Shown: positions 16,401-24,480 of the stretch, piece after piece
How positions within the stretch are numbered: position 1 is the first letter of the stretch
How the letters are laid out: every line of letters starts with the position of its first letter
Origin: an uncultured Planctomycetaceae bacterium
GTDB taxonomy: Bacteria > Planctomycetota > Planctomycetia > Pirellulales > Pirellulaceae
DNA: 53,753 nucleotides
Assembly (NCBI GenBank): GCA_903863885.1
Contig: CAIPEB010000609.1
Location: 1 to 53,753, forward strand
Reading direction: 5' to 3'
Program-made: the position numbers and the translations under genes
Notes under the pieces: generated by a model
What the model saw: the letters and a program-made list of their open reading frames with translations, nothing else
Databases searched by the model: none
Told to the model about the DNA's origin: nothing

Positions 16401-18149
16401 GCCGCCGGCGTGGAAGACGATTCCCGCCACGCCAATCAATTCAAGGGCGCACGACCACACCGACTGCTGGGTGGGATCGTCCCATGATTGCACTCCGCCC
16501 CAGACCTGGCCGGGCGTGGGGCTGGGCATGAGCATCACTTCATCGGCATGGTCGGTTCTGCCCCGGATTTCGACATAGGAAGGAGAGGATTGGTCACCCC
16601 GGGCATCCACCGAAAACGCCGGAAAGACTGCCGAAGTCCCCACCATCAGCATCACCCAGTTGTTCTGCAGTGTGAGGACCTTCAATTTGGATACATTGGC
16701 GATCTCGTCCGGTTCGTAACCCGTGGTGACGCGGGTGTCGCGGTCGTAGGTCACCACCCGGTAGCCAAAGGGCGCCGCCACGTTGGCGTCCACGGTGTAA
16801 TCCAGGCGTTCCTGCCAAATCGGGGCGAGAATCAGGTTGCTTCCTTCGCCGCCGTCGATGATGGCGTTTCCGGTCACAGGTCGGAAGAAGGTGTCATTGC
16901 CCGTGCCGCCCAGCGCGGTGCCGCGATAATCGGGGAAGGCATCCAGCTGCACGTTGAGCAGCGTGATCTGATCATCGCCCTCGTCCCCCTTGATCGTCCC
17001 GGGCCCCACCAGAATGTCGTTGCCTGAACCGCCCTCGATCACGACTCGGCAGCTTCCCGATGAGGGATCATTCATCACCTCCGGATCGACCGTGATGTGG
17101 TCATTGCCCGCCTCTCCCAGGATTTTCAAGGTGTCGCCGGAGACGCCGCCGGTGAGCATGCCGACCATGCCCCAGGGCATGACGACGCCCTTCATGGGCA
17201 GGGCCACGCCGACGGGAAAGGCGACTTCCGCATGGATTTCATCATCCAACAGCGTTCCCACGACATTCACCTGATTGTTGCCGTGGTTGGTGGAGTGAGC
17301 GTTATTCACGAAGCGGACGATCACCTCCTTCACCGAAGTGAGCGACAGGTCCCGGACCACCACATTCCGCTGGTTGGCGTCCTGCATGAAAAAATCCAAC
17401 CCCTCGATGTCAATGGCGGAGTTATACGCCATGGTCTGCTTTTCCACGGAGGAGTAGTAGATCAGGGCGTGGGTTTGCACCGTCAGTACATCAATGTCCC
17501 CGCGCACCAGCGGAGCGACCATCTGGTCGTCCCCGGTTCCTCCATCGAGTATGTCGCCATTGAGAACCGTGCGGAGGATGTCCGAATCCGCTCCGCCGAA
17601 GAGCAGGTTGCCTCCGACGTTGGAATAGAGGGTGTCCATGCCGGCGTCGCCGTAGAGAATGTCCAGCCCGTGCAAGCCGGCGATAATGTCATTGCCGTCG
17701 CCGCCCTGGACCACACTGGCCCGGAATTCGGATCCGTACAGAAGATCATTGCCCCCGCCGCCCTCCACGGTCAGGGAAAGGGATTCTCCATCGCCGTTGA
17801 TGCCATGGGGCGCGACCAGGTCATCGCCGGGTCCGGCCACGATCCACAACGAAGCGATCGGGCCCTTGAGAGGTTCGGCCTCGTTGCCGATCTCATCGTT
17901 GCCGGCCAGGGCGTCGAGGCGAATCAGGCTGTATTGCGATTGATTGGCGTAGGTGGTTTCCGCTCCGTTGAGGACGTAGTGGAGCGTGTCGGCCGGATCC
18001 GCCCACAGGCGAATCTGATCGTCCCCCTCGGTGCCCAGCAACAGCAATGCGGCCGGGGTGCGCCGATCTTCCAGGATTTCCAGATTAAGTGAACGGACTT
18101 TCCGACGGATGGCAGCCAGGCGTTTCTTCAGCGGGAGTTTGCGAAACAT
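13437..18149 (-). CDS. Giant RTX-type calcium-binding secreted protein
   Basis: 1570 residues. The start MFRKLPLKKRLAAIRRKV leads to LEILEDRRTPA, an N-terminal motif typical of large planctomycete extracellular proteins; the in-frame ATG at 18215 adds an unsupported extension. The body is rich in beta-strand-like sequence and scattered RTX-type GGxGxD units (for example GGGGNDLLYG near the start and GGEGNDRIYLLG near the middle). A dense array of 14 nonapeptides lies at about residues 1307-1432, from LDGGDGNDN to LDGGTGTNS, and should bind calcium as a parallel beta-roll. A Ser/Pro/Ala-rich stretch follows before the end. No type I secretion genes are near. Two partial copies of its sequence define the fragment at 3886-4059. 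It is followed with 4-bp overlap by the DUF6624-like gene. Confidence 0.88.
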   Translation of the reverse strand: MFRKLPLKKRLAAIRRKVRSLNLEILEDRRTPAALLLLGTEGDDQIRLWADPADTLHYVLNGAETTYANQSQYSLIRLDALAGNDEIGNEAEPLKGPIASLWIVAGPGDDLVAPHGINGDGESLSLTVEGGGGNDLLYGSEFRASVVQGGDGNDIIAGLHGLDILYGDAGMDTLYSNVGGNLLFGGADSDILRTVLNGDILDGGTGDDQMVAPLVRGDIDVLTVQTHALIYYSSVEKQTMAYNSAIDIEGLDFFMQDANQRNVVVRDLSLTSVKEVIVRFVNNAHSTNHGNNQVNVVGTLLDDEIHAEVAFPVGVALPMKGVVMPWGMVGMLTGGVSGDTLKILGEAGNDHITVDPEVMNDPSSGSCRVVIEGGSGNDILVGPGTIKGDEGDDQITLLNVQLDAFPDYRGTALGGTGNDTFFRPVTGNAIIDGGEGSNLILAPIWQERLDYTVDANVAAPFGYRVVTYDRDTRVTTGYEPDEIANVSKLKVLTLQNNWVMLMVGTSAVFPAFSVDARGDQSSPSYVEIRGRTDHADEVMLMPSPTPGQVWGGVQSWDDPTQQSVWSCALELIGVAGIVFHAGGGMAPDSLWMQGTVAAENIDVETLDGNVLNVVMDGLPSVDYSHFGVDADGHPASNVYLDGNGGADSYHILHHQQGAGLKDVFLRDRTKIGSVSPLPKSVVQVGCDNDDQQLVYQPFSTSTGQITFEGSDTVYQFLGLASVRYDGQAGNHQLGIAGSGNFLVRPGTLPDSGTVLIQDRLPLFVQNLGGAGKIIVTSEGVSDSLKVVGSEGADLMVVNPTTIQLSPFFQVDHNLGPGKQMTLEGLGGQDQLEISDAKDGSPTLQLGLISETISGLGPTTSLLGFEQVLLTQDDGDNVRWTVDRFGPTRTIQLVGVEGGATDSLVVKAEDAGQTVTWTPAGPQGLRQVSTSAGPLQLLATSPLGSVTLDTRGTTNTLQLRGTVNDDTVSASGGVLQFNDARLKIPSTSTWWVLRLDMLAGEDALGTNDVPLADLPGDTIVIDLGPGDDFLNAGGLKPEGGLTVYGGEGNDRIYLLGQSDNTAFGGSGSDYIQGNGLLNQLYGESGNDYLFSNFNCGNGMASSLYGGEDDDYLTMNIDGNMDVIDGGDGQQDQLFAYTKLGATVLPNGNRLRIYSTMAGTSSYAGNVEWLQFVVKEPKQKQIEIKDLTGTGVSFVEAVFRDDPYDPQPGPWGGNRLIVQGSVRDDAIGVTALVNNPTFSVAETLVAMPWGYVTLENDRTAANNPDTVQIQAAFGNDLVVVDPAYDNPRVRFVLEGQGGNDELYGSHRADLLDGGDGNDNLYGLGGDDTIICGRGDDNAQGDAGNDLIQGVSGNNYIVGGDGDDQLVGGSGNDRIDGQQGNDSLWGGAGADNLQGGAGNDNLYGEDGDDSLYGGDGNDILAGGNGRDQLDGGTGTNSMDAGDDGIHERMVASGTMTYAYLHRTRRGYEDSIRATRRIQIYPYKSIVVPVPPASLTPSASAASLMVSAKPPVSTNPSVSAVPLASAQASPVVPSSQKVANLDRIFAGLVLPVRKLGGYRASSPLTWTEWIGLLE
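13848..14228 (-). repeat. RTX nonapeptide repeat array
   Basis: Fourteen successive nine-codon units of the form L-x-G-G-x-G-N-D-x inside the RTX gene, for example LYGEDGDDS, LYGGDGNDI and LAGGNGRDQ. At DNA level the recurring cores (GTCGTTGCC, GCCGCC) make it prone to recombination, as the collapsed copy at 3886-4059 shows. Confidence 0.9.
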
Positions 18150-18530
18150 GACATGAACCCATCCACGACAAAGGGGTTGCAAACTGGAAGAACATGGGAG
18201 GCTGCTCCGCAGCAACCATTTGGGAATACATCCTCCCCGGCGTCTATAAAGAACTCCAGATCATTTGTTGTCAAGAAAAAAACGTTCCGGCGGCTGAGGC
18301 ATTCCAGGAGGATCGCCATGGCCTGAACAAATCGCCGCAACGTGACATCGTGAACTCGCCGCTCAACGACAAGGAGAGAACCTGTCCGTTGTTACCGCCT
18401 GTCCGTCGTTACCGCACCGTTGTTTCACGAACCTGCCACGGCTATGCTCGCGTATGTTTCAGCAAGTCGAGTCTCCAAATCGCTAATCGAATATGGCCGG
18501 CCATCAAATATTGCAGCAGGGAGGCGAATC
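18150..18530. other. Divergent intergenic region
   Basis: Separates the RTX gene (minus) from the secreted Ig-like protein gene (plus) and should hold both promoters. The RTX leader carries the 17-base sequence at 18193-18209 shared with 4253-4269. No gene or clear promoter boxes were identified. Confidence 0.4.
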
Positions 18531-20765
18531 GTGATCATAGGCCGTCTTGTGATGCGGTCTCTGGTGTTTGCGATCGTATTGATCGTTGTGGTTCAGAGTC
18601 CTGCGGCAGAGCAGAATGCGCAGCGGAAACCGCAGGGCTTCGTCGAAGCGATGTTCTCGGACGTGACGCTCAACCAGCGGCATCGTCCGATTGCGGATCC
18701 CGTTCGCTACCTGACGCAACTCGGCGAGTTGTCGCAGCGCACGGAACCCCAGCTTCAGTCGGCGCTGTCCGAACTCGAACGCATGCGGCAGCTCGACGGA
18801 CGCAACTGGCAGGAAATCCAGCGCGCATGGCAGAACTCGAAATCCCGCCTCCCCCTCGACCAGCCGATGTACCTGGCCCGTTTGTACGATGCGGCCGTTC
18901 AGAATCAGCGCGAGATTGACAAGATCGACGACGAGGAGGACGCCGCGTTTCGGGCACGGTTCGGGTTCAGCATCCGCGAACGACTCTTTGCCCACACGCC
19001 GGATCAGCAGGGAAAGGTCAATCAGTGGCGGCTCGAACATCGCAACGAACCGTACGAAAAGCGGCGTCAGCAAGTGCAGGATCGGTTCGGGAATCGTCTT
19101 CAGGAGATCTCCACCGAATTTCGCAACCAGACCGGTCCCGGTGAGAAGTATCTCGATCAGCTGCAGCAGGAGACCCTGGGGCGCTATCAGCGGAATCTGG
19201 CGGTTCAGCGGAACATCCGTGTGGAGTTGAACCGGCGTCACAGAGTGGCCGGTGAGATTCCGTTGGAGAAACCCAGAGAGGCGCGTGCGGGATCTCTGGT
19301 GTTGAGTTCGCCGCAAGCAAGGTACGAGTCGACGGTGGGGCAGGTAGCCGACGTTCGCCTGACCGTTTCGGGCGGCAAGCCGCCTTACGAAGTTACGGTC
19401 AAACGCACGGAAGGGAACGTAATCGCCGTGATGACGTTGTCGCAGCCGGGCGAGACGCGTTTTCCGGTCTCGTTTCCGAAGGAGGATACGTACACGGTCC
19501 AGGTGATGGCCCGGGATACGAGAATTCCGCGGAACGAGGCGACATTGACGCTCGAACTCCGCGTTACGGAAAGCAAGCCGACAGCCCCCCTGTCGTCGCA
19601 AGCACCCAAGCCGCCGGATCCGCTGCGGTCCCCGACTTCGACGAGACCGAGAGAAACAACGAAATCACTTGCGAAGCCGGAAACGCCGCAATACTCGCCA
19701 TGGCGGCTTGCAGCTGGGACGTATCAGGCAAATCTGTGGCCCGGACTCGCCTGGAATGTTCATGCTCGCAAGCTGCCGAAGCCCGGCGTCGTCCCGCCTT
19801 TGCCGGTAACGTTGACGTTTCAGGCCGACGGCCAGTTCACGGGCTCGATCGACTGGAACCTGGCCGATGCGGAGAAGGACTTCTCCGGCCATCGCCCCGG
19901 CGCCACGATCTCCAGCCGCGTGACGGCCAGCGTCAGCGGCAAGGCGGATTGGACGACTGGAAGGATCGACTGGAAACTCGAGCAGGGCAAGTTACTTCAT
20001 CAAATCACGGAACCGACCGTCAATGGCAAGGGAATCGAGAAGTCGAACTGGACGGCTGAGTTCGCTTACGAGTTTTCCGGATGGCAGTTCGAACACCCGA
20101 CATTCGCCGTCGAACTGGGAAAGAGCCTCGACCACTCGGAATTGAAATACGGGCCGCCTCCGCCGGGTGCACTCGAGTCGGCCGGATTTCCGAAGTTCGT
20201 TGTCGATGCGAGGGGAACGTACCGCTTTTCCGAACGAGGCTTCGGCGGGATACCCGCGAACGGTCCCCAGAATGGCCGCTACGACACGATGCCGGGCCCC
20301 GGCGGTTGTGCGAAGTTGACGCTCAACAAGTCCGACTATGAGTACGTCTATCCGGACCGAACGAACACCGAAAGCGACTTGGCCAGTCTCCAGATGTCCT
20401 GGGCCGAGTACACGACCTGGTTCCTCAAGCTCTTGGAACAGACCGCCAAGCCCGAGTCCGCTCCTTCCGCCGCGCCCGCACCGATCCGGGGCGATCTGGC
20501 CGCGTTCGGCCTCTGGCCGCGGGGCGAAGTTGCGGCAAAACCGGGGGAATCGTTTGAACTGGACGCCATGGGAGTCCTGCTCAACGACCCGTACGAGGCC
20601 GTGAACCTGAGCGACCGGGCCACGTGGACACTGCCCGACGGACTCGTTCGGGGTCCGGACGGCAAGATGAAAGCGACGAATCCGGGGACGTATACGGCAT
20701 CGGTATCGATCAAGAGTCCGGACGGCCGGGTGATGAACGATTCGATTCGAATCCTCGTGCAGTAG
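18531..20765 (+). CDS. Secreted protein with Ig-like domain, function unknown
   Basis: 744 residues. A GTG at 18531 preceded by GGGAGG at six bases is the best start; it gives a signal peptide with core VFAIVLIVVVQSPAAEQ. An ATG at 18552 is a shorter alternative with the same signal. Residues ~30-260 are charged and helical, with long Arg/Gln/Glu runs suggesting a coiled coil. An Ig-like domain follows (SGGKPPYEVTVKRTEG), then a Pro/Thr-rich linker, and a large beta-rich region (SPWRLAAGTYQANLWPG, DGQFTGSIDWNL). The end (GLVRGPDGKMKATNPGTYTA) resembles a bacterial Ig-like fold. No catalytic motif was recognised. It is alone on this strand. Confidence 0.75.
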   Translation: MIIGRLVMRSLVFAIVLIVVVQSPAAEQNAQRKPQGFVEAMFSDVTLNQRHRPIADPVRYLTQLGELSQRTEPQLQSALSELERMRQLDGRNWQEIQRAWQNSKSRLPLDQPMYLARLYDAAVQNQREIDKIDDEEDAAFRARFGFSIRERLFAHTPDQQGKVNQWRLEHRNEPYEKRRQQVQDRFGNRLQEISTEFRNQTGPGEKYLDQLQQETLGRYQRNLAVQRNIRVELNRRHRVAGEIPLEKPREARAGSLVLSSPQARYESTVGQVADVRLTVSGGKPPYEVTVKRTEGNVIAVMTLSQPGETRFPVSFPKEDTYTVQVMARDTRIPRNEATLTLELRVTESKPTAPLSSQAPKPPDPLRSPTSTRPRETTKSLAKPETPQYSPWRLAAGTYQANLWPGLAWNVHARKLPKPGVVPPLPVTLTFQADGQFTGSIDWNLADAEKDFSGHRPGATISSRVTASVSGKADWTTGRIDWKLEQGKLLHQITEPTVNGKGIEKSNWTAEFAYEFSGWQFEHPTFAVELGKSLDHSELKYGPPPPGALESAGFPKFVVDARGTYRFSERGFGGIPANGPQNGRYDTMPGPGGCAKLTLNKSDYEYVYPDRTNTESDLASLQMSWAEYTTWFLKLLEQTAKPESAPSAAPAPIRGDLAAFGLWPRGEVAAKPGESFELDAMGVLLNDPYEAVNLSDRATWTLPDGLVRGPDGKMKATNPGTYTASVSIKSPDGRVMNDSIRILVQ

Positions 20766-21229
20766 TCAGTAATATCCGACGAAGACGAGGACTGTAGCGG
20801 TCACAACGAGGCAGGGAAAGAAACGACGCAGCCCGGCAGCGTTTGTTTCCAAGTCTATCCGGGCTGCGTTCATTTCGGAGTTGGGCCAAGAGAGTATAGC
20901 GCCCAACTAAACGGTTGCACGCAAGCGCGAGCGAATTTGTAGGAAATTCCCCTACACGGAGGACGTCTTCTGGTGGGGGTTATGGGTCGCGAGAAAGGAC
21001 TAATGATTTGCCATGCGTGAGTTTTCCCAGCAGCTTCGCGTGCTCACAGCCGTGGTGTTTGCCCAGGCTCGACGTACTCTGGAGTGAGCACGCAGCGTGC
21101 TGACGCGCAAGCCGGTGCCGGCCGCGGAGATTCTCGAAGGGCCGGACGCTGTGTTTCTCGATGTGAAAAGGCAGAGTCGTCTGGCCCGAGCGGCCGTTTG
21201 CAGCCGAACAACGCAAGTCGCCGAAGATG
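20766..21229. other. Convergent intergenic region
   Basis: Lies between the Ig-like protein gene and the end of the LRR gene. It holds a strong inverted repeat (20826-20869) and a possible small gene remnant starting at 21013 (both listed separately). Confidence 0.45.
20826..20869. terminator. Inverted repeat, possible bidirectional terminator
   Basis: Perfect 11-base arms ACGCAGCCCGG (20826-20836) and CCGGGCTGCGT (20859-20869) with a 22-base loop, located about 60 bases after the stop of the upstream gene and facing the converging LRR gene. No run of T follows, so a classic rho-independent terminator is not proven. Confidence 0.5.
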
Positions 21230-21291
21230 TCAGTCGTAGTGTACCTTGCAGCGAGGCAGCGTTTTTCGCAGCTCATTGCCGGCATCCTTGA
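21013..21291 (+). pseudogene. Possible decayed small gene
   Basis: ATG at 21013 opens a frame MREFSQQLRVLTAVVFAQAR that stops at TGA 21085-21087. The same frame continues with protein-like sequence (VLTRKPVPAAEILEG, DAVFLDVKRQSRLARAAV) and runs into the LRR gene's 3' end. It may be a gene broken by a stop or two unrelated short frames. AAAGGA lies upstream but far (14 bases). The family was not recognised. Confidence 0.2.
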
Positions 21292-23053
21292 GCTGTCTGA
21301 GACAACCGACGAGCTCAAGGGTTTCCAGATTGTTCAGTTCCTTGAGTTCGGCCAGGCCGGTCAAGCCGCGACAGTAACTGAGGTCCAGCGACCTCAGCTT
21401 CGACAGACTCGCAAGCGGCGACAGGTCACCGACCTTGCCGCATCCGCCGAGATTGAGTGTTGTCAGGGCTGTCAAACCGGCCAACGGCCGCAGGTCATGC
21501 AGATTGTTGCAGCCGAACAAGTCCAAGGAAGTTACTTTCGTCAGTCCCTCCAGCGGAGAGACATCGGTGATCCGCTTGCACACGGTGAGTCGCAACTCCG
21601 TGAGTCCGTCGAGGACTTTCTGCTGACGCAACGCACGCAACTGCTCGTCGCTGGTTCGCGGAGGCAGACCCAGGACCGCCAGTTTACGCAGCTTGGACAG
21701 CGACGACACGTCAGCCATCGCATCGCAAGCGGTCAGCTGTAATGTGCGCAGTTCAACGAGGTCGGCGAGAAATGACGTATCGGAGACGCCGCGACAGAGC
21801 GGCAATTCCAGAACTCTTAACCTGATGAGCCCGGCAAGCGCCGATGCATCCTTGATTTCGGGGGACGACAAACGAAGCGCCTCGAGTCTCTTCAGAACCG
21901 CCAGTGACGACACATCCGTGAGGCGGGGGCAGAATTGCAGATCGAGCGAGACGAGATTCGTGAGGTTCGCCAGCGGCGCGATGTCAGACAGCTTCTCGCA
22001 GGACCTCAGACTGAGCGTTCTCAGGTTGGTCAGACCTTGCAGAGCGGAAACATCCATCAGCCGGGCATTGGACAGATCCAGTTCCGTCAAGCGACTTAAC
22101 GATTTCAGCGAGGATAGGTCGTTTAAGCCCCCGTTGCGCGAACCGACTCCGGACGACAAGTCGAGCGAAGTGAGGTTGGGCAGTCCGGCGAGAGCGGAAA
22201 TGTCAGCGATATCTTGGCAATTGCTCAAGCTGAGCACCTCGAGATTGCGGCAGCGGGCAAGCGAAGAGATGTCGCTCAACCGGGGACACCGCGTGAGCTT
22301 CAGCGTCGTGAGACTGGGCAACTGCGCCAGGGGAGCAACATCCTCCAATTGGCTGCAGAAGTCCAACTTCAGCGACCGCAGTCTGGAGAGGCCGGAGAGT
22401 GGAGTCAGGTCCGTGAGATTCGCGCCTGTCAATGAAAGCGAAGTGAGCGTTGACAGTCGGGCCAATGGAGATAGGTCGGTCAGTTTGTCGGATGGGCGAA
22501 GCGCCAGCGACGTCAGATTCGGCAGACTGGCCAGGAGCGGAAGGTCTTCGACCACGTGAGTCCCGTCCAGTTCCAGCGATTCCATGTCTGTGAGCCCGGA
22601 CACCGCTTTGATGGCCGAATACGTGCCCACGTGGACGCTCAGAGACTTCACGTGCGCCAGCAGGCCCTGGTCGCGGCATTTCTGCAACAAGCGAGGATTC
22701 CCCGGCGGTGAAATGCGAATCCGATCGATGCCCAATCGCTCCAACTCCCGCTTGTACTCGGATATGTTGCTCGGTTGCAGTCTGTCCAACCGGCACACCC
22801 AATCGTCGCATGCCGGAATTTCCATGACGCCGGGCGTCGATCCTGCTTCTTCCCACTTGCCGTTGACCTTGACGAGCGCCGTCATCGGCAGGGAACTGGA
22901 GAAAGTCCGCGCAGGGAGAGACTGCTCGGGGACGGGCGCTCCGGCTGTCGGCGAGTTACTGTCAACCGCTGATGAACGAGCCAGCCAGCCCGATGGGACC
23001 GGTATTGCAGCCACGAGCAGGCATGTCACACCGAGGAGACTGCCCTTTCTCAT
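21230..23053 (-). CDS. Secreted leucine-rich-repeat protein
   Basis: 607 residues. The signal peptide is MRKGSLLGVTCLLVAAIPVPSG; the ATG at 23053 has GAGAGG about ten bases upstream, while the in-frame ATG at 23062 sits too close to it. After a ~130-residue N-terminal part, about 20 repeats of ~23 residues follow with the pattern LxxLTxLxLxxCxxLxDxSPLA, for example LPNLTSLALRPSDKLTDLSP and LTSLDLSSGVG. Cysteine and Asp are frequent at the convex positions. This is a solenoid binding scaffold; no enzyme domain was seen. It is downstream of the glycosyltransferase gene on the same strand (51-base gap), possibly one transcript. Confidence 0.88.
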   Translation of the reverse strand: MRKGSLLGVTCLLVAAIPVPSGWLARSSAVDSNSPTAGAPVPEQSLPARTFSSSLPMTALVKVNGKWEEAGSTPGVMEIPACDDWVCRLDRLQPSNISEYKRELERLGIDRIRISPPGNPRLLQKCRDQGLLAHVKSLSVHVGTYSAIKAVSGLTDMESLELDGTHVVEDLPLLASLPNLTSLALRPSDKLTDLSPLARLSTLTSLSLTGANLTDLTPLSGLSRLRSLKLDFCSQLEDVAPLAQLPSLTTLKLTRCPRLSDISSLARCRNLEVLSLSNCQDIADISALAGLPNLTSLDLSSGVGSRNGGLNDLSSLKSLSRLTELDLSNARLMDVSALQGLTNLRTLSLRSCEKLSDIAPLANLTNLVSLDLQFCPRLTDVSSLAVLKRLEALRLSSPEIKDASALAGLIRLRVLELPLCRGVSDTSFLADLVELRTLQLTACDAMADVSSLSKLRKLAVLGLPPRTSDEQLRALRQQKVLDGLTELRLTVCKRITDVSPLEGLTKVTSLDLFGCNNLHDLRPLAGLTALTTLNLGGCGKVGDLSPLASLSKLRSLDLSYCRGLTGLAELKELNNLETLELVGCLRQLKDAGNELRKTLPRCKVHYD

Positions 23054-23103
23054 TTCACCCATCCTCTCGCATAAGCGTCGGAGCCTGTGCGCTCGTAGTC
23101 AAT

Positions 23104-24390
23104 TCACGGCCGCAGCACCGGACGTCGCGTCGTCAGTGCCTGTTCCACAATCTCCGCAGCCCGAGGCACGCCGCCTGCGGCCTGCATGGCCGTCTGCAGT
23201 TCGCGGGCACGCCGCCGAAAACTCTCTTCGCGCAATACCCGCTCGACCATGCGTCGCAGTTCCGGAGCGGCGCACTTGCGGAATGAGGCACTCAGGCCGA
23301 CTCCCGAATAGACGATCCGCGCCGCGACGCCCGGCTGATCCGTGGCGCGCGGCAAGGCAACCATCGGCACTCCGCGGCTCAGCCCTTCCAGGGCAGTATT
23401 CAGCCCCGCGTGGGTGATCAGCAGTGCCGCCCGCTCGAGCAATGCGGGCTGCGGTGCGAAGTCCACCACCAGCGGATCACCCGGATAATCGTGGGAGTTC
23501 TCGCTGCCATCATTCTGGTCGGCCCATTTGCCGCGGGCCAGCACCAGCTGGGCATCCAGGCCCGCGCACGCTGCGGCGACCCGAGCGTAGACCGCTCGGT
23601 TCCCGCGGTGCGGAATCGTCCCCAACGAGGCGAAGATCAACGGGCGGCCGTCCAGACGTTCCCACGGGAATCCGGCCGTGTTGCAAGGCCGACCAGCGCC
23701 CAACGAGCCCACGCGGTGAAAGCACGGTGGCGCCGCAGCGCGGGGAAAATCGAACTCCGGAAACAGCTGCGAGATCTGGGCCAAGGGAGAATAGACATCG
23801 TCGATCCGTGAAAACGGGCGCAGGTCCCACTTCCGTCGATAGCGATTGATGGCCTGTAACGATGGCCGCAGGCACCAGCCCCAACCCGCGTGGCCTGCGC
23901 GATTCCGCAGACGTGCCGGTACACCGGACTTATGGCGCCACTCCGTGAACATGGGCGGTACGGAGGCATCCATATTCCAGGGCAATGCCGAGCAGAAGGT
24001 GACAAACGGCAGGTCGAACCGCTCCGCTACGGTTCCCGCGGCCGGGATGATTTGATCTGCGACCACGCCGTCCACATTCAGGTCTTCGAGTATCTGCGGC
24101 ATCCTCTGCAACAGGTCCTCCGACTTGGCGCGGAGACTGGCTCGCGGTCCCGCGGCGAAGCGCGCACCGATGCAGCGGAAGATCGGACACGAGAAGCGTT
24201 CCCATAGGGTCAAAGTCACGCGTTCGGTGAATTCGCACAGGGGCAACTTGAATTCGTGCAGCAGGGGTGCGATTTCCGGGCCCGAGATAACCGTGATGCG
24301 ATGTCCGCGGTTTACGAGTTCGCATGCCAGCCCAACCACGGACAGGCAATGCCCGGCTCGTGCCGGTACCAGAAATGCATAGTGGGCCAT
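23104..24390 (-). CDS. UGT-like glycosyltransferase
   Basis: 428 residues, no signal peptide. The N terminus MAHYAFLVPARAGHCLSVVGL is the start of a GT-B fold, and the C-terminal donor-binding signature is clear: VDFAPQPALLERAALLITHA, then GLNTALEGLSRGVPMVALP and DQPGVAARIVYSGVG. This matches the GT1 / MGT-type nucleotide-sugar glycosyltransferases that modify lipids, antibiotics or small molecules; donor and acceptor cannot be told. The ATG at 24390 starts the fold; the in-frame ATG at 24444 adds 18 basic residues without support. Its neighbour upstream is the GH5-like gene (about 90-base gap, same strand). Confidence 0.9.
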   Translation of the reverse strand: MAHYAFLVPARAGHCLSVVGLACELVNRGHRITVISGPEIAPLLHEFKLPLCEFTERVTLTLWERFSCPIFRCIGARFAAGPRASLRAKSEDLLQRMPQILEDLNVDGVVADQIIPAAGTVAERFDLPFVTFCSALPWNMDASVPPMFTEWRHKSGVPARLRNRAGHAGWGWCLRPSLQAINRYRRKWDLRPFSRIDDVYSPLAQISQLFPEFDFPRAAAPPCFHRVGSLGAGRPCNTAGFPWERLDGRPLIFASLGTIPHRGNRAVYARVAAACAGLDAQLVLARGKWADQNDGSENSHDYPGDPLVVDFAPQPALLERAALLITHAGLNTALEGLSRGVPMVALPRATDQPGVAARIVYSGVGLSASFRKCAAPELRRMVERVLREESFRRRARELQTAMQAAGGVPRAAEIVEQALTTRRPVLRP

Positions 24391-24480
24391 CGTCGTTCTT
24401 CTACTCGCACTAATTCGGCCAGGAATATGGACGCGAGACGTCACTGATTATACAGTTCGACTCCGAAGATCATGTCCCGC

